The notes under the pieces: generated by a model
Databases searched by the model: none
The model's input: only the letters and a program-made list of their open reading frames with translations
What the model was told of the DNA's origin: nothing
Shown here: piece by piece, positions 54,019-63,765 of the stretch
Layout: each line of letters begins with the position of its first letter
How positions within the stretch are numbered: the first letter of the stretch is position 1
Source: Sphingomonas sp. LR60
GTDB lineage: Bacteria; Pseudomonadota; Alphaproteobacteria; Sphingomonadales; Sphingomonadaceae
Direction: 5' to 3'
Length of the DNA: 64,000 nt
NCBI RefSeq assembly: GCF_036855935.1
Contig: NZ_JASPFK010000001.1
Location: forward strand, 3,226,501-3,290,500
Program-made: the position numbers and the translations under genes

Positions 54019-54984
54019 ATGACCCAGCCGCTCACCGTCGCCGTCCAGATGGATCCGCTCGATCAGATCAACATCGCGGGGGACAGCACCTTCGCGCTGA
54101 TGCTCTCGGCGCAGGCCCGCGGGCACCGGCTGTTCCACTATACCGCCGATGCGCTCAACTATCGCGACGGCCGCGTCTGGGCAAAGGCGCACCCGGTGAC
54201 CGTTCAGCGTGTCGCGGGCGATCACTTCCGCTTCGGCGAGCCGGTCGCGCTGGACCTGGGCGAGCAGGCCGACGTCGTGCTGATGCGGCAGGATCCGCCG
54301 TTCGACCTGGGCTACATCACCGCGACGCACCTGCTGGAGCGAATCGCCGACCGCACCTTGATCGTCAACGATCCGGTCAGCGTCCGCAACGCGCCCGAGA
54401 AGGTGTTCGTGCTCGATTACGCACGCTTCATGCCGCCGACGCTGGTGACGCGCTCGCTTGACGAGGCGCGCGCGTTCCTCGCCGAACATGGCGAGATCGT
54501 CGTCAAGCCACTGCACGGAAACGGCGGCAAGGCGATCTTCCACGTCCGTGCGGCGGGCGAGAACCTGTCTGCACTGATCGAGGTCTTCAACCAGACGTGG
54601 CGCGAGCCGCATATGGTGCAGGCGTTCCTGCCCGCGGTGGCGAAGGGCGACAAGCGGATCGTGCTGGTCGACGGCGAGGTCGCGGGCGCGATCAACCGCC
54701 TGCCCGGCGAAGGCGAGATCCGCTCGAACCTCGCCGTCGGCGGCTCCGCGCAGAAGACCGAGCTGACCCCGCGCGAGCGCGAGATCTGCGACGCGCTCGG
54801 CCCCGAGCTGAAGAAGCGCGGGCTGATCTTCGTCGGGATCGACGTGATCGGCGGCGAATGGCTCACCGAGATCAACGTGACCTCGCCGACCGGGATTGTC
54901 GCGATCGAGCAGTTCGACGGCACCGACGTCGCCGGGCTGATCTGGGACGCGGTCGATCGCCGGCTCAAGGAACGCACGCGCTGA
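54019..54984 (+). CDS. gshB: Glutathione synthetase
   Basis: A 321-residue ATP-grasp ligase joining gamma-glutamylcysteine and glycine. Family sequence: VAVQMDPLDQINIAGDSTFALM, VLMRQDPPFDLGYITATHLLE, NDPVSVRNAPEKVF, the ATP-grasp VVKPLHGNGGKAIF, and EINVTSPTGIVAIEQ. Length is normal and the frame intact. It completes the yraN-gshB pair. Confidence 0.97.
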   Translation: MTQPLTVAVQMDPLDQINIAGDSTFALMLSAQARGHRLFHYTADALNYRDGRVWAKAHPVTVQRVAGDHFRFGEPVALDLGEQADVVLMRQDPPFDLGYITATHLLERIADRTLIVNDPVSVRNAPEKVFVLDYARFMPPTLVTRSLDEARAFLAEHGEIVVKPLHGNGGKAIFHVRAAGENLSALIEVFNQTWREPHMVQAFLPAVAKGDKRIVLVDGEVAGAINRLPGEGEIRSNLAVGGSAQKTELTPREREICDALGPELKKRGLIFVGIDVIGGEWLTEINVTSPTGIVAIEQFDGTDVAGLIWDAVDRRLKERTR

Positions 54985-55003
54985 CGGAGCCGTTGGCGCG
55001 AAT

Positions 55004-55603
55004 GTGACCGACTTCATCATCCACTGGATCGTCGCGGGCGGCTATCTCGGCATCTTCCTGTTGATGGCGCTGGAGAATGTCGTTCCGCCGATCCCGTCCG
55101 AGGTCATCATGGGACTGGGCGGGATCGCGGTGGCGCGCGGGCAGATGGAAATGATCCCGCTGCTGCTGTGGGGGACCGCGGGGACGACCGCCGGCAACGT
55201 CTTCTGGTATGCGGTCGGACGGCGGATCGGCTATGCGCGCTTCCGTCCGTTCGTCGAGCGGCACGGCCGCTGGCTGACGATGGAATGGCAGGATGTCGAA
55301 CGCGTGCGCGGCTTCCTCCACGATCACGGTGGCTGGGTGATCTTCGTCTTCCGCTTCATGCCGACCTTCCGCACGATGATTTCGTTGCCCGCGGGAATGG
55401 CGGCGATGCCGATGCCGCGCTTCCTGGTGATGACCTTCGCGGGCAGCATCATCTGGAATGGCGTGCTGGCGGGCGCGGGCTTCTATCTCGGCAGCCGCTT
55501 CGCCGAACTCGATCGCTATGTCGGCCCGGTCGGGATCGCGCTGACCGTGCTCGCGCTCGGCTGGTACGGCTGGCGAGTGGCGACGTGGAAGCCGCGCGGC
55601 TGA
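55004..55603 (+). CDS. DedA-family membrane protein
   Basis: A 199-residue protein with about five membrane helices and the DedA/VTT signature: MALENVVPPIPSEVIMGLGG, GNVFWYAVGRRIGYARF, and the arginine motif FVFRFMPTFRTMISLPAGMA. DedA proteins act as lipid-carrier flippases or affect proton motive force. It starts with GTG, 20 bases after gshB, and is convergent with xerC with one base between stops. Confidence 0.92.
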   Translation: MTDFIIHWIVAGGYLGIFLLMALENVVPPIPSEVIMGLGGIAVARGQMEMIPLLLWGTAGTTAGNVFWYAVGRRIGYARFRPFVERHGRWLTMEWQDVERVRGFLHDHGGWVIFVFRFMPTFRTMISLPAGMAAMPMPRFLVMTFAGSIIWNGVLAGAGFYLGSRFAELDRYVGPVGIALTVLALGWYGWRVATWKPRG

Positions 55604-55604
55604 C

Positions 55605-56507
55605 TTAACTCCGCGGATGCGCCGCGCGATACACGTCGAGCAGGTGCGCCGCATCCACCCCGGTATAGACCTGCGTGGAACTGAGGCTCGCGTGACCCAG
55701 CAATTCCTGCAACGCGCGCAGGTCCGCACCACGCCCCAGCAGGTGAGTCGCGAAACTGTGGCGCAAGGCGTGCGGCGTCGTCCGTTCCGAAAGCCCCAGC
55801 CGCGCGCGCGCGGCGCGCACCCGCGTGCGCACGATCCCGCCGTCCAGCGCCCCGCCGCGCACCCCGCGGAACAGCGGCGCCTCGCGCGTCATCGGCCACG
55901 GCACCCGCGCCGCATAATCCTCGATCGCCGCGCGGACCGGGGGCAATAACGGCACGATCCGCGTCCGATCCCGCTTGCCGGTGACGCGCAGCGTCTCCCC
56001 CAGCGGCAGCACCGCGCCGGTCAGCGCCAGCGCCTCGCCGATCCGCAATCCAGCGCCATACAGCAGCAGCAGCACCGCCCAGTCGCGCGCCGCCACCCAC
56101 GGCTCGTCGCTTTCCTCCATGACATCGGTCGCCAATGCCACCGCCTCGTCAGGCGAGATCGGGCGCGGCACGCCCTTCTTGACGCGCGGCCCCTTCATCC
56201 GCGGTGCCGCGCCAGCCCCGCCCGCCCAGTCGAGGAATCCGCGCACCGCCGACAGCTCGCGCGCCGCCGATGCGTTCGACAGCCCGCTCCCGCGCCGCTG
56301 TGCCAGATAGCCGCGCAGGTCGCCTGCGGTCACCCGCGACAAATCGCTGCGGTCGACCGCCGCGCCCCAATGCTCGCCCAAAAACGCCAGCAACCGCTCG
56401 GCCGTCGCGCGATAGGCGCGCACGGTATGCTCGGACCGGCGACGGTCGCGCGCCAGATGGATCGACCATTGGACGGGCAGCGGCAACTGGGCGGGTGTAT
56501 CGCTCAC
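55605..56507 (-). CDS. xerC: Tyrosine recombinase XerC
   Basis: A 300-residue site-specific recombinase that resolves chromosome dimers at dif with XerD. N-terminal SAM-like core-binding domain (HLARDRRRSEHTVRAYRATA), then the catalytic domain with Arg in GAGLRIGEALAL, Lys in VTGKRDRTRIVPL, HALRHSFATHLLGRGADLR, LGHASLSSTQVYTGVD with the nucleophile Tyr. GTG at 56507 gives a normal N-terminus. No att-like repeats or phage genes surround it, so it is the chromosomal enzyme rather than an integrase. Confidence 0.92.
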   Translation of the reverse strand: MSDTPAQLPLPVQWSIHLARDRRRSEHTVRAYRATAERLLAFLGEHWGAAVDRSDLSRVTAGDLRGYLAQRRGSGLSNASAARELSAVRGFLDWAGGAGAAPRMKGPRVKKGVPRPISPDEAVALATDVMEESDEPWVAARDWAVLLLLYGAGLRIGEALALTGAVLPLGETLRVTGKRDRTRIVPLLPPVRAAIEDYAARVPWPMTREAPLFRGVRGGALDGGIVRTRVRAARARLGLSERTTPHALRHSFATHLLGRGADLRALQELLGHASLSSTQVYTGVDAAHLLDVYRAAHPRS

Positions 56508-56578
56508 CCTGACGCGTCTCCCGCGCGTAAAGGAAATTGGCAAATCAAATTTAACTTCATCTCTGTTACAGAGTCGCC

Positions 56579-58011
56579 ATGACCCTGGTCGCTTCCCGCT
56601 ACGATGACCCGGCCGAGGCGGCGCGTGCCACGGCTTTGCAGGCGCTCGCGTTGCTGGGCACCGCCTCCGAACGGGAGTTCGATGCGCTCGTCGCGCTCGC
56701 GGCGGAGCTGCTCGGTTGCTCCACCGCCTTGCTCAACCTCGCCGACAACGACCGCCTGTTCGTCAAGGCGCGCACGACTCCGGGGCCGATGGCGTTCGCG
56801 CGCGACACCGCCTTTTGCGACCGCACCGTCTCGGAAGACCGTCTGACCGTGATCGCCGACACGCTGATCGACGAGCGCTTTCGCGACAGCCCGCTGGTCA
56901 CCGATGCCGGGGTGCGCTTCTATGCCGGCGCGCCGCTGCGTGTCGCCGGTCCGGACGGCGTGCGCCGCGCGGTCGGCACGCTGTGCGTCGTCGACATGGT
57001 CCCGCGCACTGCCGCGCCGCGCGAGTTGGCGGCGCTGGTGCATCTCGCCACGCTGGCCGAAGCATTGCTGGAGGCGCGCCGCACCGCGTTGAAGGCGATC
57101 CATATCGCCACCACAGGCGAAGAGCTGGTCACGCAGCTGGCGCGTCAGGACAAGATCTTCCGTCAGGCCGAGCAGATCGCGCAAATCGGATCGTGGCGGC
57201 TGTCGATCGATCAGCGCGCGCTCGACTGGTCGGACAACGTCTATCGGATCCACGGTTTGCCGGTCGGCGAGAAACCGCTGCTCAGCGACGCGCTGAGCTT
57301 CTATCCCGAACACAGCCGCGCGACCGTTCAGGCGTCGCTGAACGAGGCGATCGCGCACGGTCATTCGTTTTCGATCGAAACCGATTTCATCACGGCGGAC
57401 GGCCGGAGACGGCGCGTCCGCGCCATGGCCGATCCTGAGATCGTCGACGATCGAGTCGTCGCGATGGTCGGCGTGTTCCAGGACGTGACCGATCGCCACG
57501 CACTCGAACAGCGGCTGCGTCACTCTGCCGACACCGACGCGCTGACCGGCATCGCCAATCGCGCCGCCTTCGATCGCGAACTGCAGGCGGCGATGACGCG
57601 CGCGCGACAGCACGGCACGGCATTGCAGCTCGCGCTGATCGATCTCGACGGATTCAAGGCGATCAACGATACGCTCGGCCACGACGCAGGCGACGATGTG
57701 CTGCGCCTGACGGGGCGGGCCCTGTCCGAGCCGTGGCTGATGGGCAGCGTCGCCGCCCGGATCGGGGGGATGAATTCGCGGTGATCGTCGAGCATGCGTC
57801 GCTCGTCGGCGACAATGCCGACCTGCGCGAACGGCTCGAAGACGCGTTGCGGGTGCCGATCGAGGTCGGCGGCGTGACGATGACCAGCGCGGGGTCGGTT
57901 GGCATCGCCGCCTTCGACCACGACTGCCACTCGCTGCGCGACTTCGCGCGCCGCGCCGATACGATCCTGTACGTCGCCAAGCGCGCACGCGTCGGCGCGC
58001 CGCAGTCCTAA
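56579..58011 (+). CDS. GAF-PAS-GGDEF diguanylate cyclase, frameshifted within the GGDEF motif
   Basis: A soluble protein of about 477 residues: GAF domain (about 25-165, with CDRTVSEDRLTVIADTLIDE), a short coiled link, PAS domain (about 185-305, RQAEQIAQIGSWRLSIDQRA), and GGDEF domain (DTDALTGIANRAAFDREL; LIDLDGFKAINDTLGHDAGD). The frame is lost in a six-G run at 57764-57769, exactly in the signature; seven Gs read ARIGGDEFAVIVEH, an active-type site. No RxxD inhibitory site is seen just upstream. It should make cyclic di-GMP. Confidence 0.9.
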
Positions 58012-58082
58012 ACCACACGACGGCGATCGCGCGGCATCGCGCCGCTTCCCTCCGACTCTCCATGGCCCCATATGGCGCGGCA

Positions 58083-60255
58083 ATGTCCTCCCGCGCGCGC
58101 GTCATCGTCATGAACTCCGCCCTCGGCCCGCTCGACTATCGGGTGCCGCACGGCATGACGGTCGAGCCGGGCTCGGTGGTGGTCGCGCCGCTGGGGCCGC
58201 GCCAGTTGCTCGGCGTCGCGTGGGAGGCCGAGCGGATGCCGTCCGATGCCGAGGTCGGCGACAATCGCCTGCGCAACCTGCTCGCGGTCGCCGACGTCCC
58301 GCCGCTTGGTGCAGCCTTGCGCCGACTGATCGAATGGACCGCCGATTATTATCTCGCGCCGCCGGCTGCGGTGGTGCGGATGGCGCTGTCCTCGACCGCC
58401 GCGCTGGAGGGCGGACGCAGCGTCGTCGAATATCGCGCAACCGGTGAAGTGCCCGATCGGCTGACCCCGCAGCGCGAACAGGCGCTTGAACGAGATCGGC
58501 GACCGGCAAGGACTGATCCGCGAACTGGCGACGATCGCCGACGTCAGCGATGCGGTGATCCGCGGGCTGGTAAAGGTCGGCGCGCTCGAAGGCGTGTCGG
58601 TCGACATCGACAGCCCCTATCCGGTCCCCGACCCGGACCACGCGCCGCCTACCCTGTCCGACGACCAGCGCGCCGCCGCCGCAATCCTGGTCGATGGCGT
58701 CACGGCCGCGGCCTTCCGCCCGACGTTGCTCGACGGCGTCACCGGCTCGGGCAAGACCGAGGTTTATTTCGAGGCAGTCGCGGCCGCGCTCCGTACCGGC
58801 AAGCAAGTACTGGTTCTGCTCCCCGAGATCGCATTGACCGAGCCGTTCCTCAAGCGCTTCCACGACCGCTTCGGCTGCGAGCCGGTGGCATGGCACAGTG
58901 GGCTGCGCGCCACGCAGCGTCGCCGCGCGTGGCGCGCGATCGCCAGCGGCGAGGCGCGCGTGACGGTCGGTGCGCGCTCGGCGTTGTTCCTTCCTTACGC
59001 CGACCTCGGCCTGATCGTCGTCGACGAAGCGCACGAAACCAGCTTCAAGCAGGAAGACGGCGTCCATTATCATGCGCGCGACGTCGCGGTGATGCGCGGC
59101 CTGTTTGAGGCGTGCCCGGTGATCCTCGCCAGCGCCACCCCCGCGATCGAGACCCGCCATCAGGTCGCGCTCGGCAAATATGCCGAAGTGAAACTGCCAG
59201 GCCGCTTCGGCGTCGCGCAGATGCCGACGATCGAGGCGATCGACCTGATCGCCGAGCCGCCCGAGCGCGGGCGCTGGATCAGCCCGCGCCTCGTCAAGGC
59301 GATGGAAGAGGCGCTGGAGCGGCGCGAGCAGTCTTTGCTGTTCCTCAACCGCCGCGGCTATGCCCCGCTGACGCTGTGCCGGACGTGCGGGCATCGCTTC
59401 CAATGCCCGAACTGCACCGCCTGGATGGTCGAACATCGCCTGACGCGGCGGCTGGCGTGCCATCATTGCGGGCATATCGAGCCGGTCCCGCGCCTCTGCC
59501 CCGAATGCCAGAATGAGGATACGCTGGTGGCGTGCGGCCCCGGTGTCGAGCGGATCGCCGACGAGGTCGCGGCGCTGTTCCCGGAGGCGCGCACCGCCGT
59601 CGTCACTTCCGACACGATTTGGAGCCCCGCCAAGGCCGCCGAGTTCGTCGCGCGGATGGAGGCGGGCGACATCGATATCGTCGTCGGTACGCAATTGGTG
59701 ACCAAGGGCTATCACTTCCCCAATCTGACGCTGGTGGGGGTGATCGACGCGGACCTGGGGCTCGACGGCGGTGACCTGCGCGCGGCGGAGCGGACCTTCC
59801 AGCAGATCCGGCAGGTGTCGGGGCGCGCGGGGCGCGGCGCGAAACCCGGCCATGTCTATATTCAGACGCACAGCCCGAAGGCGCAGGTGATGCAGGCATT
59901 GATCACCGGCGACGCCGATACCTTCTACGCGGCGGAAACCGAGGCGCGCGAGGAGGCCGGCGCGCCGCCGTTCGGCCGCTATGCCGCGATCATCGTGTCG
60001 AGCGAGGATCAGGGCACAGCGCACGAGACCGCGCGTGCGATCGGCCGCGCCGCGCCGCGCGTCGACGGGATGGAGGTGTACGGCCCCGCCCCCGCGCCAC
60101 TGGCGATGCTGCGCGGGCGGCATCGCTTCCGGTTGCTGGTTCATGCGCGCCGCGCGCTCGACGTGCAGGACGTGATCCGCGCGTGGCTCGGCGCACTGGA
60201 CTGGCCTGCGAAAGTGCGCGTCGCGGTCGACGTCGACCCGTATAGCTTCCTCTAG
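58083..60255 (+). CDS. priA: Primosomal protein N' (replication restart helicase) PriA, frameshifted
   Basis: The 3'-5' helicase that restarts stalled replication forks, about 723 residues. N-terminal DNA-binding domain (GPLDYRVPHGMTVEPGSVVV), Walker A GVTGSGKTEVY, Walker B DEAH in LIVVDEAHETSFKQEDGVHY, the zinc-binding insertion with eight cysteines (CRTCGHRFQCPNC ... CHHCG ... CPEC), and the helicase C part VVGTQLVTKGYHFPN, QVSGRAGR. The frame breaks near 58493 at GAACGAGATC; one surplus A (GAACGGATC) restores ERIGDRQGLIREL. Unlike most breaks here this is a gain of one base and not in a run. Starts at ATG 58083. Confidence 0.94.
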
Positions 60256-60292
60256 GCCCGTCGTCCTCGACCTAGGTGGCCGTCATTGCGGG

Positions 60293-61117
60293 TCATCCCC
60301 CCACCCGCACCCACAAGGCGGTCGCATCGTCGCTTGCCTTGAACCGCGGATAGCGCCGGCAAGCGGCATCGCTCCGCTCGATCGCGCGCAACTCCTGCGC
60401 CAGGGCCGCAAGCCCGTGCGAACGCATCACCGCCACCAGCCCGGCCGCATCATAGGCCGCATAGGAGTCGATCAGCGCCGCCATGCCGTCGCTCATCAGC
60501 AGCAGGTCGTCACCCCGCGCCACCGCCACGCGCGTCATCTCCATCGCACGCGCGCTCTCCGCCGCATCGATACTCATCGCCCGCTGACCCGGCCGCGCGC
60601 GCGCCGCGCGACGGTCGGCCAACACGGCGGGTGTGCGCAGCTTCGTCGCGCCGACTCCCGGCCCGAGTGAAGCCGCCTGCGCGCTCTCGCGCGTCCGATC
60701 CGGCGCGGGCGTGCACCACGCCACCGTGTCTCCCGAGGCGTGCAGCACCGCACAATCCGCCGCCCAGGCGACCTCGAGCATGTCGTCGACCAGCTGCACC
60801 GCCGCAAAGGCAGCACGCGGCCATTCCCATGGCCCCTCCGGCGCGCGCTGCCGCTGCGCCGCATATCGCGTCTCGACCGTCGCGAAGACGTGCGCGCATG
60901 TCTCGTGCAACGCACCGTCCGAAGCCGTCGCAAACGCCGCATCGGCGGTCGCCGCCAGCCACGCCGCGCCACCCTGCGCGCCCAGCAATCCCGGCGGCGA
61001 CAAATCGGTCGCGCCATCGATCACCCAGGCCCGATCGACGGTGCTACCCGCACGATCGTCATTGGGCGTGGCAACGTCGCCGCACAGGCTGAGCGACTGG
61101 ATCAGGTCGAAATGCAT
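60293..61117 (-). CDS. PP2C-like protein phosphatase domain protein
   Basis: A 274-residue soluble protein resembling PPM/PP2C Ser/Thr phosphatases. Candidate metal-site segments are AWVIDGATDLSP (usual DG motif), LLLMSDGMAALID (SDG motif) and ASDDATALWVRV (DNA/D motif near the end), so the main metal Asp residues are kept in a shortened domain. The N-terminal NDDRAGS also fits. It follows the E2 gene of the branched-chain dehydrogenase operon by 82 bases on the same strand. Substrate unknown. Confidence 0.75.
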   Translation of the reverse strand: MHFDLIQSLSLCGDVATPNDDRAGSTVDRAWVIDGATDLSPPGLLGAQGGAAWLAATADAAFATASDGALHETCAHVFATVETRYAAQRQRAPEGPWEWPRAAFAAVQLVDDMLEVAWAADCAVLHASGDTVAWCTPAPDRTRESAQAASLGPGVGATKLRTPAVLADRRAARARPGQRAMSIDAAESARAMEMTRVAVARGDDLLLMSDGMAALIDSYAAYDAAGLVAVMRSHGLAALAQELRAIERSDAACRRYPRFKASDDATALWVRVGG

Positions 61118-61199
61118 GTCCGGCGACGTAGAGGATTTGCCGTGACGGTTCGATGACCATGCGACCCGAAAAGGCGGATGGCCATCGGTCACACCCTCG

Positions 61200-62533
61200 T
61201 CAGTCGGCAAACAGCAGCACCGGAGTCTCCAGATACGTCTTCAATGCCTGCACATAGCTCGCCGCGTCCCAGCCATCGACGACGCGGTGGTCGCAGCTGA
61301 TCGACAGGTTCATCAGCTTGGCGCGCACGATGTCGTCGCCCCGGAACACCGGACGCTCGACGATCTTGTTCGGACCGATGATCGCCACCTCCGGCCGGTT
61401 GATGACCGGGGTGGTCGCGATCCCGCCGAGCGGCCCCAGCGACGTCACGGTGATCGTCCCGCCGCCCAGCTCCTGCGGCGTCAGCTTGTTGGCACGCGCT
61501 GCGCCCGCCAGCCGCGCGATCTCGGTCGCGAGCTGCCAGACGTTGCGGTCCTGCGCATCGCGGATCACCGGCACGGTCAGCCCGGCATCGGTCTGCGCCG
61601 CCATGCCGACATGGACGCGACCCGAGCGTGTGACCACGCCGGCTTCGTCGTCATAGCGCGCGTTGAGCATCGGGAAATCGGGCAAGGTCCGGCACATCGC
61701 GACGATCAGCAGCGGCAGCAGCGTCAGCTTGGGACGCGCGCCGCGATGCGCGTTGAGGTCGGCGCGCATGTCCTCCAGCGCGGTGACGTCGATCTCGTCG
61801 ACATAGGTGAAGTGCGGAATGTTGCGCTTCGACGCCGCCATATTCTCGGCGATGCGACGGCGCATTCCGATGACGCGCACCTGCTCGTCGTCGCGGACGC
61901 GGCTGGCGTGCGGGGCGTGATAGCCCTGGCCGCTGTTGTAGCGGAGGTACGCGTCGAGATCGGCGTGCCGGATGCGCTCGCCCTCGGGCACGCGGATCGC
62001 GGAGAGATCGACGCCCAAGTCCTTGGCGCGCGCGCGAACGGCAGGGGAGGCGAGGACGGGAGCGGTGTGAGAGGAGCTAGGCGAAACAGGCTCCCTCTCC
62101 CCTCCGGGGAGAGGGCTGGGGTGAGGGGCTGGTGTCTCACCGAGAGCGTCCTCTCTGCGAGGCTCCGTCCCCTCACCCAAACCCTCTCTCCGAGGGGGAG
62201 AGGGCTTATCGGTGGCTTCCTCTACGCCGGGGTTTTCGGCTTCCAGCGTCGCGGGTTCGGTGGCGGGAGCAGCGACCTCGCCCTCCCCTCACCCTCGGTC
62301 TCGATCACCACCAACGGGGCGCCGATCGACACCTGATCCCCGACCGCGCCTGCGATCTCGACCACGACCCCCGACACCGGCGATTCCATCTCGACGGTCG
62401 CCTTGTCGGTCATCATGTCGGCGAGGCTCTGGTCCTCCTCGACGCGGTCGCCGACCGCCACGTGCCACGCGACGATCTCCGCCTCGGAAATGCCCTCGCC
62501 GATATCCGGCAGCTTGAAGGTGAAACGCGCCAT
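61200..62533 (-). CDS. bkdB: Dihydrolipoamide acyltransferase (E2) of a branched-chain 2-oxoacid dehydrogenase, frameshifted, with a repeat in its linker
   Basis: The E2 core, about 444 residues: one lipoyl domain (FKLPDIGEGISEAEIVAWHV; lipoyl Lys in MTDKATVEMESPV), a linker, an E3/E1-binding domain (VLASPAVRARAKDLGVDLSA), and the catalytic domain with HFTYVDEIDV and CDHRVVDGWDAASYV (His/Asp active site). Single lipoyl domain and E1 partners favour branched-chain over pyruvate dehydrogenase. The frame breaks at a four-C run at 62285-62288; one more base gives GEVAAPATEPATLEAENPG, leading through a palindromic repeat (62093-62204) translated in frame as a Pro/Arg/Glu-rich linker extension. Confidence 0.9.
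62093..62204. repeat. Family E palindromic repeat inside the E2 gene linker (112 bp)
   Basis: Arms begin CCCTCTCCCCTCCGGGGAGA and end in the inverse (GAGGGGGAGAGGG), with GGGTGAGGGG/CCCCTCACCC inside. It is a different family from the one in ctaG, and is translated in frame as part of the linker between lipoyl and binding domains (TEPRREDALGETPAPHPSPL region). Confidence 0.87.
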
Positions 62534-62538
62534 CTGCC

Positions 62539-63590
62539 TTAGTCCTTCAGGATTTTCTTGAGCGCCTGCCCGATCCGCACCGGTCCGGGGAAATAGGCCC
62601 ATTCGAGACTGTGCGGGTACGGCGTGTCGAAGCCGGTGACCCGCTCCACGGGCGCCTCGAGGTGATAGAAGCACCGCTCCTGCACCAGCGCCGCAAGTTC
62701 CGCGCCGAACCCGCTGGTCCGCGTCGCTTCATGGACGATCATGCACCGCCCGGTCTTCTTCACGCTCGCCTCGATCGTCTCGATGTCGAGCGGCACGAGC
62801 GTGCGCAGATCGACGATCTCGGCGTCGATGCCGGTGTCGGCCACCACCTGCGCGCAGACGTGCACCATCGTGCCGTATGCGAGCATCGTCACCGCCTCGC
62901 CCTCGCGCACGACGTTCGCCTTGCCGAGCGGGATCTTGTAATACCCCGTCGGCACCGCGCCGCCGGGATGCTTGGACCAATTCTCCGCCGGGCGGTCCCA
63001 ATGGCCGTTGAACGGGCCGTTGTAGATGCGCTTCGGCTCGAAGAAGATCACCGGATCATTGTCTTCGATCGCCGCGATCAACAGTCCCTTGGCGTCGTAC
63101 GGCGTCGAAGGGATGACGGTCTTCACGCCCGAGACGTGCGTGAAGATCCCCTCGGGCGATTGCGAGTGCGTCTGCCCGCCGAAGATCCCGCCGCCGAACG
63201 GCGAACGCACCGTCAGCGGCGCGGTGAACTCGCCCCCGAACGATAGCGCAGCCGCGCCGCCTCGCTGACCAGCTGATCGAGCGCCGGGTAGATATAATCG
63301 GCGAACTGGATTTCCGGCACCGGCCGCAGCCCGTACGCGCCCATCCCGACCGCCACGCCGATGATCCCGCATTCGGTGATCGGCGTGTCGAAGACGCGGG
63401 TCTTGCCGTACTTCTTCTGCAAACCGGCGGTCGCACGGAAGACGCCCCCGAAATAGCCGACATCCTCGCCCATGACGACGATCGACGGATCGCGCGCCAT
63501 CGTCATGTCCATCGCGGAATTGATCGCCTGGATCATGTTCATGCGGGTGGTGGTATCTTCCACCGGCTCTTGCTGGATCGTATCGCTCAC
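62539..63590 (-). CDS. bkdA2: Branched-chain 2-oxoacid dehydrogenase E1 beta subunit, frameshifted
   Basis: The E1-beta subunit, about 350 residues, which with E1-alpha decarboxylates 2-oxoacids using thiamine diphosphate. Family motifs: [92 protein letters not shown], and [24 protein letters not shown] and RIYNGPF fit the branched-chain type. The frame breaks in a five-C run at 63233-63237; six restore [13 protein letters not shown]. Start GTG 63590; ATG 63542 is possible. The E2 gene follows after 5 bases. Confidence 0.92.
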
Positions 63591-63601
63591 CACACAAACT
63601 C

Positions 63602-63747
63602 CGTCATTCCCGCGCAGGCGGGAATCGAGACCCGCTGCCGTGTCGATTCCTGCGAAAACCTGCGCGTCTGGATCCCCGCCTTTGGCCTTCGGCCAAAGTT
63701 TATCCTGAGCGCCTGCCTTGCAGGCAGCCGAAGGGCGGGGATGACGG
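63602..63747. repeat. Family A palindromic repeat carrying a nested second repeat, between E1 genes
   Basis: Outer arms CCGTCATTCCCGCG and CGGGGATGACGG with a diverged family A middle (ends GCGCGTCTGGATCCCCGCC). At the tip of the right-hand hairpin lies a nested insert of about 50 bases (63683-63733) with GGCCTTCGGCC and TATCCTGAGCGCCTGCCTTG, related to the TTCGTGCTGAGC type. It fills the gap of 175 bases within the E1-alpha/E1-beta operon. Confidence 0.85.
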
Positions 63748-63765
63748 CACAAAGGGAGGCGATCA

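Noticed and set aside
55605..56507. Integrase of a genomic island
   Set aside because: Sequence and length fit chromosomal XerC, and there is no tRNA, direct repeat or phage gene beside it.
58108..60144. Minus-strand reading frame of 678 codons opposite priA
   Set aside because: Shadow of priA with no recognisable domain and atypical composition.
58083..60255. priA as a pseudogene
   Set aside because: A single surplus base separates two halves that together hold every PriA motif, and similar one-base defects occur in many other important genes in the window; sequence error is the simpler reading.
60256..60292. Terminator after priA
   Set aside because: Only a five-base CTAGG/CCTAG pairing and no T-run; too weak to call.
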